From Lactococcus termiticola (lineage in GTDB: Bacteria > Bacillota > Bacilli > Lactobacillales > Streptococcaceae): a stretch of 64,000 nt of DNA. Shown piece after piece: positions 1-7,947 of the stretch. Numbering within the stretch: position 1 is the stretch's first letter; every line of letters starts with the position of its first letter. The stretch spans positions 62,001 through 126,000 of the forward strand of contig NZ_BFFO01000005.1 in NCBI RefSeq assembly GCF_003116835.1. The letters run 5' to 3'. A program made the position numbers and the translations under genes. The notes below the pieces were generated by a model that saw nothing but the letters and a program-made list of their open reading frames with translations, had not been told where the DNA came from and did not search any database.

Positions 1-54
1 TCATGGTCTCTATTTTAGTTTAATTTAGTTTTGTCGTCAACCTGCATTTTGGTG

Positions 55-541
55 GCTTGCAGCCGGCCTTTCCTCTTCGGGGCTGGGGATGTTTCTAGTA
101 GTGGGTGCTCGCGTAAGCGAGACTAAGAGCAACTCTAAGCCCCTCTTAGTCTCGCTTACGCGAGCCGTCGAGTGGCTAAGATTTGCTACTTGCGGATTTC
201 CGCTCCGCGGATTACACGACAGCAGAGCTGTCGGTAATCCCACTACTAGAAAATCCCCTTGGGTTAGAGCTCCGCTCCCGCCGTCGGCGGACCGCTTTGC
301 GGGTTTGGCGGAGCCAAACGGCCGGAGGCCTAGTAAAAAGGGAATTTTCTAATAATGGGAAGACAAGCAGCTTTGCTGCTTAGTCTTCCGCACAGGGGAG
401 ATCCACAAGTACTATTTCTTAGGCTGATGACGGCTCCCGCAGGGAGACTAAATCAGACTTAGAAATAGTCGAAGCTAGCTCCCCGAGCACTCCATTATTA
501 GAAACATCCCCAAACCCGAAGGGAAAAGCCGCCTGCAAGGC
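55..541. repeat. Giant nested inverted repeat made of two tandem structured elements
   Basis: No gene is seen in this stretch; it is almost wholly inverted repeats. Element 1 has end arms 85-105 and 239-258, which are reverse complements apart from one base. It holds a perfect 23-bp stem (107-129 with 143-165) and a hairpin at 208-240. Element 2 has end arms 340-359 and 492-511, a hairpin at 356-389 and a longer imperfect stem (about 395-415 with 450-480). The GC-rich spacer 259-339 also forms several small hairpins. Outside both elements, 55-84 pairs imperfectly with 512-541. The arms of the two elements differ (AGTAGTGGG against AATAATGGG) but each pair is self-complementary. The origin of the structure is unknown; a non-autonomous transposable element or a structured RNA are both possible. 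Confidence 0.75.
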
Positions 542-543
542 AC

Positions 544-569
544 AAAAAAAGCCGGCCACACGGCCAACC
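544..569 (-). terminator. Rho-independent terminator of the cold-shock gene
   Basis: On the minus strand a GGCC-type GC-rich stem (about 551-569) is followed by a run of seven U. It lies 12 nt after the stop codon of the cold-shock gene. Confidence 0.8.
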
Positions 570-580
570 TTCAAAAAATC

Positions 581-778
581 TTATTTTGTTACGTTGACTG
601 CTTGAGGTCCGCGAGGGCCTTCTTCCAAGTCAAATTCAACTTTTTGTCCTTCGTCGAGGGTTTTGAAACCGTCGGTTTGGATTGCTGAGAAGTGTACGAA
701 TACATCTTTTCCGTCTTCAGCTGTGATAAAACCGAAGCCTTTAGTAGCGTTAAACCATTTTACTGTGCCTTGTGCCAT
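581..778 (-). CDS. csp: Cold-shock protein (CspA/CspB family)
   Basis: A 65-residue single cold-shock domain that binds single-stranded RNA and DNA and loosens mRNA secondary structure in the cytoplasm. Both nucleic-acid binding motifs are present: RNP1 (KGFGFI, residues 13-18) and RNP2 (VFVHF, 26-30). Length is normal for a bacterial Csp. An AGGAAG ribosome binding site precedes the ATG. The gene stands alone, followed by a strong terminator and the large inverted repeat at 55-541. It has about 115 nt upstream before the divergent folate gene, room for the structured leader typical of csp mRNAs. Which Csp paralogue it is cannot be told from one locus. Confidence 0.95.
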   Translation of the reverse strand: MAQGTVKWFNATKGFGFITAEDGKDVFVHFSAIQTDGFKTLDEGQKVEFDLEEGPRGPQAVNVTK

Positions 779-880
779 TCTTTTGATCTTCCTTTCTTTT
801 CATTTTGTAAAGCCTGTTTAGAAATGGTGGATCAAGGTGACACACAGCAATTTATAAAACAAAAACTTACACCTTTATGA

Positions 881-886
881 TAACAT
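881..886 (+). promoter_or_regulatory. Possible extended -10 of the 894 gene (leaderless)
   Basis: TGA followed by TAACAT ends 7 nt before the ATG at 894, and no ribosome binding site is present. The hexamer is a poor match to TATAAT. Confidence 0.35.
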
Positions 887-893
887 AGATAGT

Positions 894-1406
894 ATGAAAA
901 AGAAAGCCTTTTATCGCAAGCAAATGATAGAACAGCTCAAAGCGATGCCGATGGCTGAGCGACAAAGACAGACTGACCTCATCCTCGATAAACTGATGGC
1001 TTCTGACAGCTATAAAAAAGCAAAAAGCCTTGCCCTCTACATGTTTCAAGACTTTGAGTTTGACCTGACCCGTCTCTTTGAAGATGAAAGCAAGCAAATC
1101 CTCATCCCAAAGACCCTGCCAGGCCGGCAGATGATTTTTGCCAGCTACGATAAAGACAGCCTAACTCAGTCAGCCTTTGGCATCGCTGAGCCTAACTCCA
1201 ACAAGGCTGAAAGCCCCGACCTCATCATCGTCCCAGGCCTTGCCTGGAATAAGACCAGCCACCGCATCGGTTTTGGTGGAGGCTACTATGACCGCTACCT
1301 GGCTGATTTTACTGGCCCTACAGCCTCGGTCTGCTACGACTTTCAAGTCATTGATTTTGAGCCAGAAAGCCATGACATCCCCGTCAACGCCATCTTTAGC
1401 CTATAA
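894..1406 (+). CDS. fau: 5-formyltetrahydrofolate cyclo-ligase
   Basis: A 170-residue protein of the MTHFS family, which uses ATP to turn 5-formyl-tetrahydrofolate into 5,10-methenyl-tetrahydrofolate and so returns stored folate to one-carbon metabolism. The family signature GFGGGYYDRYL lies at residues 126-136, preceded by PGLAW (114-118). The N-terminal basic helix containing RKQM is typical. Length fits the family. There is no clear ribosome binding site before the ATG, and a possible extended -10 ends 7 nt upstream, so the mRNA may be leaderless. The rhomboid gene starts 12 nt after the stop, and this same pairing (MTHFS then rhomboid) is common in Lactobacillales, so the two are probably one operon. 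Confidence 0.93.
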   Translation: MKKKAFYRKQMIEQLKAMPMAERQRQTDLILDKLMASDSYKKAKSLALYMFQDFEFDLTRLFEDESKQILIPKTLPGRQMIFASYDKDSLTQSAFGIAEPNSNKAESPDLIIVPGLAWNKTSHRIGFGGGYYDRYLADFTGPTASVCYDFQVIDFEPESHDIPVNAIFSL

Positions 1407-1418
1407 AAAAGGAAACCC

Positions 1419-2114
1419 ATGAAGCCTGAAAATATTAAAAAAGACCTGCTCGACCATCGGTCGACCTATCTCATCGTCCTCCTGACCCTGGCGGTCTGGT
1501 TTGCCCAGCTCACGACCTTTTCAGGACAAGTGAGCTCAGGCCAGGCCCTGCTGGAGTCTGGAGCTATCTTTTCCCCTCATATCCTGGCTGATCCCAGCCA
1601 GATTTGGCGACTTTTCACGCCTATCTTCGTCCATGCCAGCTGGGGACACGTCCTCTCCAACATGCTGATTGTCTTTTTTATGGGCCGTTTAATCGAAGAA
1701 ATCTTTGGTCACCTGCGATACCTGATCATCTATCTTTTGGCTGGTATTTTCGCCAATTCAGCCATTTTCTTTCTGGCTCCAGACGTCCTTTCGACCGGTG
1801 CTTCAGGGGCCGTCTTTGGCCTCTTTGGAGCCATCGCTGCCCTGGGTTATTTCACAGGTGACCCACGCCTCAAGCAAATCGGGAAGACCTTCGCTGTCCT
1901 GATTATCCTGCAAATATTCATCAACCTCTTCCAGCTCGGCCAGGTCAACATCTGGGGCCACATCGGCGGAGCCCTTGGCGGTGTCTTGCTCGCCGCCTTC
2001 ATCCCACCCAAGGCTTACTGGAAATGGGTGCCGACGACCTATAAGGTCTCTTGTGGCTTGATTTTTGTGGCCTTGATGATTGTTTTTATTGCTCTGCCTT
2101 TTATGCGGGGATAA
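1419..2114 (+). CDS. Rhomboid family intramembrane serine protease
   Basis: A 231-residue membrane protein with six or more hydrophobic segments. The catalytic dyad is visible: GASG at residues 127-130 (Ser129) and the late His181 in NIWGHIGGALGG. The conserved HASWGHVLSN stretch (72-81) of rhomboid helix 2 is also present. Rhomboids cleave transmembrane segments of other proteins in the lipid bilayer; the B. subtilis relative is GluP (YqgP), but this protein lacks GluP's long soluble domains. An AAAGGA ribosome binding site precedes the start. It is the second gene of a likely two-gene operon with the folate cyclo-ligase. Its substrate cannot be inferred. Confidence 0.93.
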   Translation: MKPENIKKDLLDHRSTYLIVLLTLAVWFAQLTTFSGQVSSGQALLESGAIFSPHILADPSQIWRLFTPIFVHASWGHVLSNMLIVFFMGRLIEEIFGHLRYLIIYLLAGIFANSAIFFLAPDVLSTGASGAVFGLFGAIAALGYFTGDPRLKQIGKTFAVLIILQIFINLFQLGQVNIWGHIGGALGGVLLAAFIPPKAYWKWVPTTYKVSCGLIFVALMIVFIALPFMRG

Positions 2115-2126
2115 TGTAGGTGAAAT

Positions 2127-2382
2127 ATGGTTAGAAAACTCACTGAAAAACAGCGGATTGTCTTCGATGAGATCTATAATCTTATCCTCAATCCGGAGAT
2201 TACTGAGCAGGAAGGTCAATGATTTGTCCCATGCTTTAAGGATAATCATCATCCGCAGGGAAAATTCCAAGGCGGTTCTGGCTTTTAAGAAATTGCTTGA
2301 TGCGAGTAATGAAGACGGGAATCTTCCTGGTGGGGATTTGCCTGGTAAATCCTCCAAAACAGGCTTAACGCAGAGGCGTTAG
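2127..2382 (+). pseudogene. Broken enterocin-A-type bacteriocin immunity gene
   Basis: From the ATG at 2127 a short frame reads MVRKLTEKQRIVFDEIYNLI and on to a stop near 2222. This resembles the first helix of EntA-type immunity proteins (charged start, then YNLILNPEI). A different frame then continues to 2382 with a segment (AVLAFKKLLDASNEDG) that looks like the next helix of the same family. The two halves are out of frame and the middle does not read well, so I take this as a frameshifted or rearranged remnant. A possible AGGTG ribosome binding site precedes the ATG, and a good terminator follows. A complete gene of the same family is at 60977. It could instead be two unrelated short ORFs. 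Confidence 0.45.
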
Positions 2383-2391
2383 CCTTTTTTT
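2362..2391 (+). terminator. Rho-independent terminator
   Basis: A GGCTTAACGC/GCGTTAGCC stem with an AGAG loop is followed by seven T. It ends the rhomboid/immunity-remnant transcript. Confidence 0.8.
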
Positions 2392-2509
2392 CTTAGGGCT
2401 TTAACCGGATAAATGACTTCACGAAAAAAGAGGACGAAGGCCTCTTTTTGTCAAATTAATTTTTCTGAATAAGGATTGAATAAGCCAATTTTATCACAAG
2501 TGTAGTGGA

Positions 2510-2623
2510 GGAAATTCTGAAAAACACTGTGAAAAAAGGCAAATGGAGAGACCTTCGGGCTCGCCATTTAGCAATGAAACCGAAGGTTTGCTTGCGGGCC
2601 TCACAGTATTTTTCAGAATTTCC
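2510..2623 (+). repeat. Structured repeat element, copy A
   Basis: The outer arms 2510-2532 and 2601-2623 pair at 22 of 23 positions. Inside, AAATGGAGAG (2541-2550) pairs with CTCGCCATTT (2560-2569) around an ACC-NNN-GGG loop. Then come the block AGCAATG, a second hairpin AAACC-GAA-GGTTT, and GGGCCTCACAG. The conserved flank GGAACGAAA follows at 2624. The element begins 22 nt after the stop codon of rlmN (minus strand), with its GCCTCACAG end facing the gene. Confidence 0.85.
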
Positions 2624-2644
2624 GGAACGAAACGGACCTTATCG

Positions 2645-3721
2645 TCAAGCCCCAACCTCATCCTTCTTCAACTGCTTACTCCGCAACTGTCCACAAGCCG
2701 CATCAATATCAGCTCCGTGCTCTTGCCGAACCACGCAGTTGATGCCGTTCTTCTTGAGGACATCGTAAAACTTGGCTACATCCTCAGGCTTTGAGCGTTC
2801 ATACTTGATATGCTCAGCGACGGGATTATAAGGAATCAGATTGACATAGGCCAGCTTATTGCGAGGCTTGATGAGATCCGCCAATTCCTGGGCGACCTCT
2901 GGGCTGTCGTTGACGCCGGATAGCATGATGTACTCATAGGTCACACGGCGGTTCGTTGTTTCAGTATAATAATCAATCGAATTGAAAAGCTTCTCGAGAG
3001 GAGCATTCCGGGTAATCCTCATGAGGCTAGTCCTCAGCTCATCGTTTGGAGCATGGAGAGAAATCGCCAGATTGACCTGGAGGCCGTTGTGGGCAAACTC
3101 TTCAACACGTTTTGGCATAAAGCCACAAGTTGAAACCGTGATATGACGGGCACCGATGGCCAGACCCTTGTCGTCATTGATGACATGCAGGAAGTTCATC
3201 AAGTGCTCGTAGTTCTCAAATGGCTCACCAATACCCATGACAACCACGTGAGATACGCGCTCATCCAGGCCACGTTCATCAAAGTATTTTTGAACCAGCA
3301 TGATTTGAGCGACAATCTCACCAGCTGTAACATCCCGCTCTTTTTTCAAAATCCCTGAAGCACAGAAGGTACAGCCCATGTTACAGCCAACCTGAGTGGT
3401 CACACAGACAGAAAGCCCGTAGCTCTGTCGCATCAGGACGGTCTCAATCATCATCTTATCAGGCAACATGAAGAGGTACTTGACCGTGCCGTCTTCAGAC
3501 TCCTGGACCACGACCTGCTGGAGGGGATTCATGATGAAGTTTTCTTTCAAGAGGTCAATGAAGTCCTTCGAGAGGTTGGTCATCTCGTCAAAAGACTGGA
3601 CACGCTTGCGGTAGAGCCAGTCCCAGACCTGGGTCGCCCGGAATTTCTTTTGGCCATTGGCAAGCGCCCATTCAATCAAGGCTTCCTGTGTTAATCCGTA
3701 AATGCTTTCTTTATTTTCCAT
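2645..3721 (-). CDS. rlmN: Dual-specificity 23S rRNA/tRNA adenine C2-methyltransferase RlmN
   Basis: A 358-residue radical-SAM enzyme that methylates C2 of A2503 in 23S rRNA and of A37 in some tRNAs. The 4Fe-4S cysteines are in CNMGCTFC (Cys113, Cys117, Cys120), and the C-terminal methyl-carrier cysteine is in AACGQL (Cys343). The second catalytic cysteine lies before it. Length matches the family. It is the last gene of a tight yunD-yutD-rlmN operon and its start overlaps the end of yutD by 11 bp. No terminator follows; the structured repeat copy A lies where one would be expected. Confidence 0.96.
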   Translation of the reverse strand: MENKESIYGLTQEALIEWALANGQKKFRATQVWDWLYRKRVQSFDEMTNLSKDFIDLLKENFIMNPLQQVVVQESEDGTVKYLFMLPDKMMIETVLMRQSYGLSVCVTTQVGCNMGCTFCASGILKKERDVTAGEIVAQIMLVQKYFDERGLDERVSHVVVMGIGEPFENYEHLMNFLHVINDDKGLAIGARHITVSTCGFMPKRVEEFAHNGLQVNLAISLHAPNDELRTSLMRITRNAPLEKLFNSIDYYTETTNRRVTYEYIMLSGVNDSPEVAQELADLIKPRNKLAYVNLIPYNPVAEHIKYERSKPEDVAKFYDVLKKNGINCVVRQEHGADIDAACGQLRSKQLKKDEVGA

Positions 3722-4325
3722 GTTTGCTTTCTATTTTGGACTTGCGTTCTCTGATGACAAAGCCTTGCTTGCCTCCCGGCTTTTGGCCGGGCTTATCCTT
3801 GGGCTTATTATTGTTCGGCTTGTTTTGCTTGTTGTTGCCGGCGTTTTTGCCATTATTATTGTCAGCCTTAGCTTGGGAAGGCTTTTTGCGATTCCGCTTG
3901 CGGTTATCGAGTCTTGGCTTCTTAGGACCATCTTCAAAGACTCGCTCCTTGGCATAAGGCAGGTCTTTTTCGCCCGCCTTGCGGATGCGTCTCAGGACAA
4001 AGTAGGCACAGCCGTAGTTGCAGTATTCATTGAGATAGTCTTCCAGATGGTCGATTCTCTGCTCAGGACTGGCCTTTTTGCGACTTTCAGAATAAAAGCC
4101 CTTGAGGCGAAGTTGTTCAAAGCCCCAGTCGCCGACAATGTAGTCATAGCGGTCGAGGATGCCATTGTAGCGTTGCTCCAGCTTTTCAGTGTTAAAGGCT
4201 TCCTTCACATTTCTGACCAAATGAAAGGTCTTCTCGCCGACCTTGACGACCTCGTCAATGGCAATGACATGCTCGCCCGGGTATTTATTATAATTTAATT
4301 TCGTTTCATCTACTTCTTTAGGCAT
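3711..4325 (-). CDS. yutD: YutD family protein
   Basis: A 204-residue cytoplasmic protein of the YutD (DUF1027) family, whose function is unknown. The N-terminal 120 residues carry the conserved region (YDYIVGDWG, then [11 protein letters not shown]). The remainder is a low-complexity tail rich in Lys, Asn and Pro (about residues 125-204), likely disordered and basic. The gene overlaps both neighbours, yunD (8 bp) and rlmN (11 bp), which shows translational coupling. The yunD-yutD pairing is also seen in Bacillus. The positively charged tail suggests RNA or ribosome contact, but that is inference. Confidence 0.85.
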   Translation of the reverse strand: MPKEVDETKLNYNKYPGEHVIAIDEVVKVGEKTFHLVRNVKEAFNTEKLEQRYNGILDRYDYIVGDWGFEQLRLKGFYSESRKKASPEQRIDHLEDYLNEYCNYGCAYFVLRRIRKAGEKDLPYAKERVFEDGPKKPRLDNRKRNRKKPSQAKADNNNGKNAGNNKQNKPNNNKPKDKPGQKPGGKQGFVIRERKSKIESKHGK

Positions 4326-5652
4326 GATTCTCTTTCTTCTTTAGTGCATGGGCAAAGCATTCTCTCAGAAAATCAGGAAAGAGAATCTCTGCATGGCCTA
4401 AACCTTTCAATATCGGGAAATAGCGGGCAAAGAGGTACTGGTCAGGCATGAGGACCTCGTAGGTCTCATTGGCTTCGACCGGCTGGCCCAGGTAGCTGGC
4501 CTTGCCCTCTTCAAAAGTCAAATTGTGCAAAATCAGCTCGCCAAAGACCTTGCCCCGAAAGCCCATGCCCTGAATCGTCTGGTTGACCATAAAGCTGGCG
4601 TTCTGTGTGATTTCAGCCAGGGCCTGGCTCAATTCATCGCCTGTAAAAGTAAACTTGACCAGACGAATCGAATGAGGCAAAAAGTCATGGAGCATGTCCA
4701 AGTCCAGCTCGGCCGGCAGGTAGTCCGTGACCAGGAGGCCAGAAGCCAGCAGCATGGCCGGCACCTGCTTTTGCTCACAAAAGCGCTCGGCGAGATAATG
4801 ACTAGCTGGATAGTCAGGAGCCGTATTGGTCAAGCCCTCTTCCAGGGCCTCAAACTGGACCTGCTGGAGGAGCTTGTGGCCCTCATCCTCCCAAGCCGAT
4901 ACCCTTTCCTTGTCGCCAGGCAAATCTGGCAAAAGCTGGGTATCATAGGCATGAATCCTTGAGTCGACCAGCTGATTGCCCTCAAAATCAAGGTCAATCA
5001 GGCCGACATGCTCGCCGTAACGGCCCGCTGCCGCAAGGAGGGTCTCATTGGCCTTTGAGCCATCCTCAAAGAGATGATGGGTGTGGCTCCCGATAATCAA
5101 GTCAATCTCTGGAAAACGCTCAGCAATCTCTTCATCACGGGGCTTCCCAAGATGAGACAGGAGAATCGTAAAGTCGCAGTCCAGCGGAAGAAGCTCCTCT
5201 AGGACATCCATCGGGTAACGCAAGTCCCAGCCAGCCAGTGGATAGGCCCGGTCATAAGGGGCTGTCAGGCCGATGATACCGACCTTCATCCCCCAGCTCG
5301 TCTCAATGATTTTTGGTCCCTGCCCAAAGGGCGTATTCGTCAGATTAGACAAGAGGACATCAAAATTGGCCTGGTCATAGAGATGGCTGAGCATCTCGTG
5401 GGTCAGGCCGAGGCCTTCGTTGTTGCCGATGGTCGCAGCCGTCAGCCCAAGGCGGTTCATGAGCTCAATGTTACTTCGCCCAGCCGTTGCTTCAGTCAAG
5501 GGATGAGCCCGGTCGACATTGTCGCCCAGGTCAAAGCGAAGGACGTCGCCCGTTGCCTCCTCAGATTTTTCCGCAAAAAAACGCTCAATCACTGGGAAAT
5601 TTTCAAAGTGAGAATGAAGGTCGTTCAAATGCAGGATCCGCAGGCTATTCAT
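4318..5652 (-). CDS. yunD: Metallophosphatase / 5'-nucleotidase family protein (YunD-like)
   Basis: A 444-residue member of the bifunctional UDP-sugar hydrolase/5'-nucleotidase family. The metal-binding motifs are present: LHLNDLHSH (residues 7-15), GNNEG, LLSHLGKP and IGSHTHH. The C-terminal half is the 5'-nucleotidase substrate domain. No signal peptide is seen, unlike secreted 5'-nucleotidases, so it should act in the cytoplasm. The substrate is not evident from sequence. The start has no ribosome binding site; a minus-strand TGCTATAAT ends 7 nt before the ATG, which predicts a leaderless mRNA. It is first in the operon with yutD and rlmN. Confidence 0.9.
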   Translation of the reverse strand: MNSLRILHLNDLHSHFENFPVIERFFAEKSEEATGDVLRFDLGDNVDRAHPLTEATAGRSNIELMNRLGLTAATIGNNEGLGLTHEMLSHLYDQANFDVLLSNLTNTPFGQGPKIIETSWGMKVGIIGLTAPYDRAYPLAGWDLRYPMDVLEELLPLDCDFTILLSHLGKPRDEEIAERFPEIDLIIGSHTHHLFEDGSKANETLLAAAGRYGEHVGLIDLDFEGNQLVDSRIHAYDTQLLPDLPGDKERVSAWEDEGHKLLQQVQFEALEEGLTNTAPDYPASHYLAERFCEQKQVPAMLLASGLLVTDYLPAELDLDMLHDFLPHSIRLVKFTFTGDELSQALAEITQNASFMVNQTIQGMGFRGKVFGELILHNLTFEEGKASYLGQPVEANETYEVLMPDQYLFARYFPILKGLGHAEILFPDFLRECFAHALKKKENHA

Positions 5653-5659
5653 ACTCTAC

Positions 5660-5665
5660 ATTATA
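5660..5665 (-). promoter_or_regulatory. Extended -10 promoter of yunD (leaderless)
   Basis: TGCTATAAT on the minus strand leaves only 7 nt to the ATG at 5652. Confidence 0.65.
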
Positions 5666-5737
5666 GCACACTTGTCAAGGGCTTGATGGGGAAATGAAAC
5701 GGCTGGGGATACTGCTCTCTTGGACCCTTTCGCTCCA

Positions 5738-5840
5738 GTAAACAGGGCGACTTGCTGTGGGCCGGAAGCGTTCCATGCCTAAATCATAAGCCCTAGCAGT
5801 CTTACGATTTGCCTTTTTCACAGCAGGTCACCCTGTTTTC
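5738..5840 (-). repeat. Structured repeat element, copy B'
   Basis: Read on the minus strand, the outer arms 5818-5840 and 5738-5760 pair with three mismatches or wobbles. AAATCGTAAG pairs with CTTATGATTT around a loop ending GGG. AGGCATGG follows, then a hairpin GGAA-CGC-TTCC, then GGCCCACAG. The flank CTGGAGCGAAAGG corresponds to GGAACGAAA of the other copies. Sequence differs from copies A, B and C in every stem, but the pairing is kept. It lies 75 bp from copy B in the opposite orientation. Confidence 0.75.
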
Positions 5841-5915
5841 TTCCGCTACAGTCATGATAAGCTTTTAGGCTGTTTCAGCTCCCCTTCCCTTTAACTTTTC
5901 TACCAGTAAAGTGAA

Positions 5916-6033
5916 AGAAATCCCACAGAAACACCGTGAAATTAGGCAAACGGCGAGACCGAAGGGCTCGATATTTAGCAATGGAACGCGGAGCGTTCGC
6001 TTGCAGCCTCACAGTGTCTTCTGTGGAATTTCT
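5916..6033 (+). repeat. Structured repeat element, copy B
   Basis: The outer arms 5916-5939 and 6009-6033 pair almost fully, with one bulge. The inner CGAG/CTCG stem encloses ACCGAAGGG. AGCAATGG follows, then a 6-bp hairpin GAACGC-GGA-GCGTTC, GCTTGC and GCCTCACAG. It starts 33 nt after the stop of the minus-strand gene at 6066, with the GCCTCACAG end facing that gene. Confidence 0.85.
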
Positions 6034-6065
6034 GTAACGGAACGACAGCTAAGGTCAAGAACTCA

Positions 6066-6275
6066 TTAAAGCCCGAACTGATCCTTCAAGCCATCAATCG
6101 CACCCTTGGCTTGATCTTCAATCCCGTCTGGCAATTTTTCAGTCAGCTCGTCGATCATGCCAGAGGCTTGATTTTTCATGTCATCGGGAACATTTCCCAT
6201 CAGGTCTTGAGCCTTTTCGCCCAAGTCGCCTAAGTTACCAAGGTCTAAACCTTTTGTCAAATCTTCAAGTCCCAT
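6066..6275 (-). CDS. Small acidic helical protein with internal repeats
   Basis: A 69-residue acidic protein that I do not recognise. It contains two related segments, NVPDDMKNQASGMIDEL and KLPDGIEDQAKGAIDGL, so it is built from an amphipathic helical repeat of about 22 residues. There is no signal peptide, membrane segment or cysteine. A strong AAAGGAGG ribosome binding site stands 7 nt before the ATG, and the gene starts only 27 nt after dut, so it is probably co-transcribed with it. The repeated helical pattern recalls small stress proteins of the CsbD or antitoxin-like kind, but there is no convincing motif for either. Function unknown. Confidence 0.75.
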   Translation of the reverse strand: MGLEDLTKGLDLGNLGDLGEKAQDLMGNVPDDMKNQASGMIDELTEKLPDGIEDQAKGAIDGLKDQFGL

Positions 6276-6302
6276 GTGTGGACCTCCTTTAATAAAATAT
6301 AT

Positions 6303-6755
6303 TTAATGCCCAGTCGAGCCAAAACCGCCGGCCCGCTCAGACTTTGTAACATCTTCATCGCCATCAGCAACCAGGAAAGGAGCAAAGACGCCCTGCACCA
6401 CCCGTTCTCCAGCCTCCAGCACAACCTCTCGGTCTGTGATGTTTCGCATCTGGGCAAAAATCTCGCCCTCATTGCCCGGATTATTGTAGTAGTCGCCGTC
6501 AATCACGCCCACCGAGTTAATCAAGACCAGTCCCTTCTTTCGGGGATTTGACGATCGGTCGTAGAGATAGAGCACCTCACCAGGCTGCATGTAGGCCTTC
6601 AGGCCCGTCGGCACCAGCTTGATTTCTCCAGGAGCAAAGCTGACCGTCTGCGAGGCCGCCAAATCATAGCCCGCTGCCTGATGGGTTTCCCGCTTGGGCA
6701 GGCTCAGGCCAAGCTTCTCAGCTCCAGAAACAAATTCAAAACCACGTATTTTCAT
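6303..6755 (-). CDS. dut: dUTP diphosphatase
   Basis: A 150-residue trimeric-type dUTPase that hydrolyses dUTP to dUMP and pyrophosphate, keeping uracil out of DNA and supplying the thymidylate precursor. The five family motifs can be traced: AGYDLAAS, SSNPRKKGL, GVIDGDYYNNPGNEG (nucleotide pocket), ERVVQGVF and the C-terminal GGFGSTGH (143-150). Length is typical. An AAAGGAG ribosome binding site precedes the start. A small helical protein gene follows 27 nt downstream. The family resembles the phage and Lactococcus/Streptococcus dUTPases with a slightly long C-terminal region. Confidence 0.95.
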   Translation of the reverse strand: MKIRGFEFVSGAEKLGLSLPKRETHQAAGYDLAASQTVSFAPGEIKLVPTGLKAYMQPGEVLYLYDRSSNPRKKGLVLINSVGVIDGDYYNNPGNEGEIFAQMRNITDREVVLEAGERVVQGVFAPFLVADGDEDVTKSERAGGFGSTGH

Positions 6756-6896
6756 TTTGTCGCTCCTTTTTTAATATTATAACGGAAAAAGATAAAAACA
6801 ACAATTTTTTCCTAATGAGCTAGCGCAGAGCGTGCTACTTATAACAAAAATGAGCTTCGTTTGTTATAATATAACTAATTAGAAAGGCAGGCCAAC

Positions 6897-7346
6897 ATGA
6901 CTCAAATCCCAAGCTTCGGAGAAAAACTAGAAAGCGTCGACTACCAGCCAAGATACGGCGTCTACGCGATTGTTTCACGTGAAATTGACGGTAAAATCTG
7001 CCTGGTCCAGACACCGAATGGGGCCTTTTATCTGCCTGGTGGCGAGATTGAAGCAGGAGAAGACCAGGAGTCTGCCCTCAAGCGGGAGCTTCTTGAAGAA
7101 CTGGGGGCTGAAATGGAGATTGGTAATTTCCTCGGCCAAGCTGACGAGTACTTCTACAGCTCCCACCGGGACCAGCACTACTACAATCCAGCCTATATCT
7201 ACAGCCTCAAGACAGTCAATTTTGACCATGCTCCTTTGGAAGATTTTAACAAGCTGGTCTGGTTTGACTATGAAGATGCCCTCCTCAAGCTCAAGCGAGG
7301 CAGTCACAAGTGGGGCCTCGAGGCCTGGAAGGCCCAGCAAAACTAA
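6897..7346 (+). CDS. NUDIX hydrolase
   Basis: A 149-residue Nudix enzyme with a perfect Nudix box: Gly49, Glu55, then REL-LEELGA (63-71), matching G-x5-E-x7-REUxEExGU. Such enzymes hydrolyse nucleoside diphosphates linked to another group; the substrate cannot be named here, though MutT-like sanitation of oxidised nucleotides is possible. A TATAAT box near 6866 and a GAAAGG ribosome binding site lie upstream. The gene is single and ends in a terminator shared with the convergent gene at 7436. Confidence 0.93.
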   Translation: MTQIPSFGEKLESVDYQPRYGVYAIVSREIDGKICLVQTPNGAFYLPGGEIEAGEDQESALKRELLEELGAEMEIGNFLGQADEYFYSSHRDQHYYNPAYIYSLKTVNFDHAPLEDFNKLVWFDYEDALLKLKRGSHKWGLEAWKAQQN

Positions 7347-7376
7347 GAAAGTCTCACAAATCAACTCAGATAAAAT

Positions 7377-7412
7377 AAAAAAAGCTGTGATTTTTAGCCT
7401 CACAGCTTTTTG
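7377..7412. terminator. Bidirectional terminator
   Basis: AAAGCTGTGA pairs with TCACAGCTTT, with A and T runs on both sides. It serves the Nudix gene and the convergent gene at 7436. Confidence 0.85.
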
Positions 7413-7435
7413 TCTTTTTGGACTTGTAAAACCGC

Positions 7436-7633
7436 TCAACGGCTCAGCTCATAAAAGAGCTCAGCCACGCTACCCTCAAACGGATAGGGCTCGTCGTTGA
7501 TTTCCATCATGACGACCCTTGCCGAATCCGGTATCCTTGGCAGCTCCATGCTCTGCTGACGTAAAAAATCAGGCACGCCATTAAAGACAGCATACATTTC
7601 CTGCTGGTTCAACAACTGGTATTTAATTTTCAT
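7436..7633 (-). CDS. Small conserved-type hypothetical protein
   Basis: A 65-residue soluble protein that I do not recognise. It has no cysteines, no membrane segment and no obvious DNA-binding helix pair. A good ribosome binding site (GGGAGGAG) precedes the ATG, and a terminator follows, which support a real gene. It is transcribed convergently with the Nudix gene and divergently from the ABC-F gene. It reads as a compact alpha/beta domain with the sequence YPFEGSVAELFYELSR at its C terminus. Function unknown. Confidence 0.6.
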   Translation of the reverse strand: MKIKYQLLNQQEMYAVFNGVPDFLRQQSMELPRIPDSARVVMMEINDEPYPFEGSVAELFYELSR

Positions 7634-7947
7634 GAGGCTCCTCCCTTCAGCTTTTCTTTCTCCTCAGTAACATTATATGAAAAATTTATCTTATTTTCAA
7701 GAACTTTTATCCATAAAACAAAGTGAAAATAACAGAAAAAAGCAGCCCACCACAAGCTGCTTTTTAGGAGTAAACTAATGAAAATTTTATTGGAATAAAA
7801 TGATTATAACTTAGCTTGCTTAAATTAGACTAAAATAAGCATAAAATGAGTTTAATCTGTGAAAAGGCATCCAAAAAGATAAGCTTTCAAATCCCCTTAA
7901 AATATGGTAAAATAGGCCTATCCCACTACTAAGATAAGGAAAAATAC
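7634..7947 (+). promoter_or_regulatory. Leader region of the ABC-F gene
   Basis: The region holds a hairpin plus T-run (7737-7766), then an AGGAG ribosome binding site and a six-codon ORF MKILLE (7779-7799), then AT-rich DNA. A promoter-like TTTCAA-17-TAAAAT lies just before position 7915. The hairpin followed by a tiny ORF resembles an attenuator leader, but if the nearer promoter is the only one these parts are not transcribed with the gene. Confidence 0.35.

Noticed and set aside
1803-2357. A 184-residue minus-strand ORF opposite the rhomboid and immunity remnant
   Set aside because: It covers the rhomboid gene on the other strand, has no ribosome binding site and no recognisable domain; it is a shadow frame.
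4525-4962. 145-residue plus-strand ORF within yunD
   Set aside because: Antisense shadow with no start signal and no domain.
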